This document shows, piece by piece, positions 62,789 through 64,000 of a stretch of DNA of 64,000 nucleotides; within the stretch, counting starts at the first letter, position 1; every line of letters begins with the position of its first letter. A program made the position numbers and the translations under genes. The notes below the pieces were generated by a model. That model saw only the letters and a program-made list of their open reading frames with translations, searched no databases and had not been told where the DNA came from. Source of the DNA: JAHEJN01 sp963787285 (lineage in GTDB: Bacteria > Actinomycetota > Acidimicrobiia > Acidimicrobiales > JAHEJN01); NCBI GenBank assembly GCA_963787285.1, contig CAWBCM010000006.1:1-64000 (forward strand). Direction: 5' to 3'.

Positions 62789-64000
62789 GCGTCCGCTGCC
62801 CTACGTCTCCACGAGAGGCTCGAGTCCCGAGCTCGCCTTCACCGACACCATGCTCGGTGGTCTGGCACCCGACGGCGGGCTGTACGTGCCCGCCCACTGG
62901 CCGGCTCTCGGGACCTCGATGGAGGCGGCCGACGACGGTTACGTCGCCCTCGCCCGACGCGTCATGTGGCCCTTCGTGTCGGGCACGCTCGATCGGCGAG
63001 CCTTCGACGACGCCGTGGCCGACGCCTACGCCACCTTCGACATCGACGATGTCGTCTCGTTCATCGAGCTGGGCGACGACGTCCACCTCGTCGAGCTGTT
63101 CCACGGACCCACGCTGGCGTTCAAGGACGTGGCCCTGCAGCTGCTGGGTCGGTTGTTCGACATCGAGCTCGACCCGACGCAGCGAACGGGTCACCATCGT
63201 CGGGGCCACGTCGGGCGACACCGGGTCGGCGGCCATCGAGGCCTGCCGCGATCGCGAGACCGTCGACATCGTGATCCTGCACCCGGCCGGTCGGGTGTCG
63301 GAGGTGCAGCGTCGGCAGATGACCACCGTCGACGCCGCCCAACGTGCACAACATCGCCGTCGAAGGGACCTTCGACGACTGCCAGGACCTGGTCAAGGCC
63401 ATGTTCGCCGACGTGGCCTTCCGCGATCGCGTGCGGCTGTCGGCGGTGAACTCGATCAACTGGGCGCGCGTCATGGCCCAGATCGTGTACTACGTCTGGG
63501 CGGCGCATCGTCTCGGTCCCCGCACCACCTTCACTGTGCCCACCGGGAACTTCGGCAATGTCTTCGCCGGCGAGGCGGCCCGCGCGCATGGGGCTCGCCG
63601 TCGGTCGGCTTCCTCGTCGCGCGCAATCGCAACGACATCCTCACCCGGTTCTTCGCCGGCGGCGCCATCGAGCATCGCCGAGGTGCAGCCCTCACTGTCG
63701 CCGAGCATGGACATCCAGGTGTCGCGCAACCTCGAACGGCTGCTCTTCGAGCTGTACGACCGCGACGGGGCCGCGGTGGCCGAGCTGATGGGCGGCTTCC
63801 GTGCCGACGGACGGGCGGCGGTCGACCGACAGTGTGTCGCACGGCTCGGCGGCCAGTGGCACGGCGACCGCCTCGACGACGACGAGACCCTGACCGTCAT
63901 CGCCGACACGCACCGACGGCACGGTCTGCTCATCGATCCCCACACTGCCGTCGGCCTCGGTGCGGCCCGACGACGTCGACACGACTTCGACGGACCGATG
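62778..64000 (+). CDS. thrC: Threonine synthase (five apparent insertions; runs off the end)
   Basis: PLP enzyme converting O-phosphohomoserine to threonine. From GTG 62778 the blocks are YVSTRG, GGLAPDGGLYVP, LFHGPTLAFKDVALQLLG (PLP lysine), VTIVGATSGDTGSAAIEA, NVHNIAVEGTFDDCQDLVKAMF, VNSINWARVMAQIVYYVWAA and TVPTGNFGNVFAGEA. The frame changes near 63189, 63338, 63585, 63607 and 63676, each time by +1, so five single-base insertions restore the protein. Beyond that it reads SPSMDIQVSRNLERLLFELY to the window edge. The gene follows hom with an 11-bp overlap. True inactivation is unlikely given perfect conservation between the breaks. Confidence 0.9.

Overview
The window is almost entirely (about 2.52 kb to the end) a GC-rich, gene-dense actinobacterial chromosome segment. 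Its content (F420/flavin luciferase-like oxidoreductases, several acyl-CoA enzymes, Lhr and HrpB helicases, DUF3097, the gene order argS-lysA-hom-thrC, a WXG100 protein) and frequent leaderless starts best fit an uncultured Acidimicrobiia-type bacterium; the taxon is inferred, not shown. The first ~2.5 kb is different: about nine copies of a 158/159-bp tandem repeat followed by a decayed Ty1/copia-type integrase/polyprotein fragment, eukaryote-like and reminiscent of dinoflagellate DNA. It is fused inside a beta-glucosidase gene, so the left end is most likely an assembly chimera.

Layout. 3.0-10.5 kb: an acyl-CoA ligase plus a complete LivHMJFG-type ABC uptake operon. 10.6-20.3 kb: a universal stress protein, acyl-CoA dehydrogenase, thioesterase, a His-rich methyltransferase, the folate one-carbon pair metF/fhs, an RlmI-like methyltransferase, a DEAD-box helicase and a luciferase-like enzyme. 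20.3-27.1 kb: a MetE-like protein whose 3' end is duplicated in a 56-bp tandem array, DUF4262, two more luciferase-like enzymes, DUF3097, a Thr/Pro-stalk lipoprotein and an HpaI-type aldolase. 27.2-34.9 kb: Lhr helicase, an NfnA/NfnB-like electron-transfer pair, a methyltransferase and a Nudix hydrolase. 34.9-38.2 kb: a three-gene operon of a nonapeptide-repeat protein, TerC and a stress protein, divergent from an NYN/LOTUS RNase-like protein. 38.2-50.9 kb: MaoC hydratase, IMPase-like phosphatase, three serine hydrolases, PIG-L deacetylase, TetR regulator, a FAD/ferredoxin-NADP reductase fusion, HrpB, a double-DUF6174 lipoprotein and a VOC protein. 50.9-64 kb: tRNA-Arg(CCG), a FadE-type dehydrogenase, and argS-lysA followed by hom-thrC.

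The most interesting part lies between lysA and hom (55.2-61.4 kb). Four genes on the minus strand form a compact type VII secretion-like locus: a WXG-like helical protein, a protein with a bacterial phospholipase A2 domain (a probable secreted effector), a WXG100 protein, and a 1440-residue EssC-type ATPase with an FHA domain, two membrane helices and three P-loop modules. No other secretion components are visible. A promoter sits between inverted repeats in front of the WXG100 gene, and a strong hairpin separates that gene from the ATPase gene.

Sequence quality is uneven: argS, lysA and thrC contain about ten apparent single-base insertions, all readily explained as read errors, while the secretion locus between them reads cleanly. 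Many genes have a TANNNT -10 box exactly 6-7 nt before the start codon. This indicates leaderless transcripts and decides several starts here. Convergent genes are separated by only a few bases or overlap, so almost no sequence is left unexplained.
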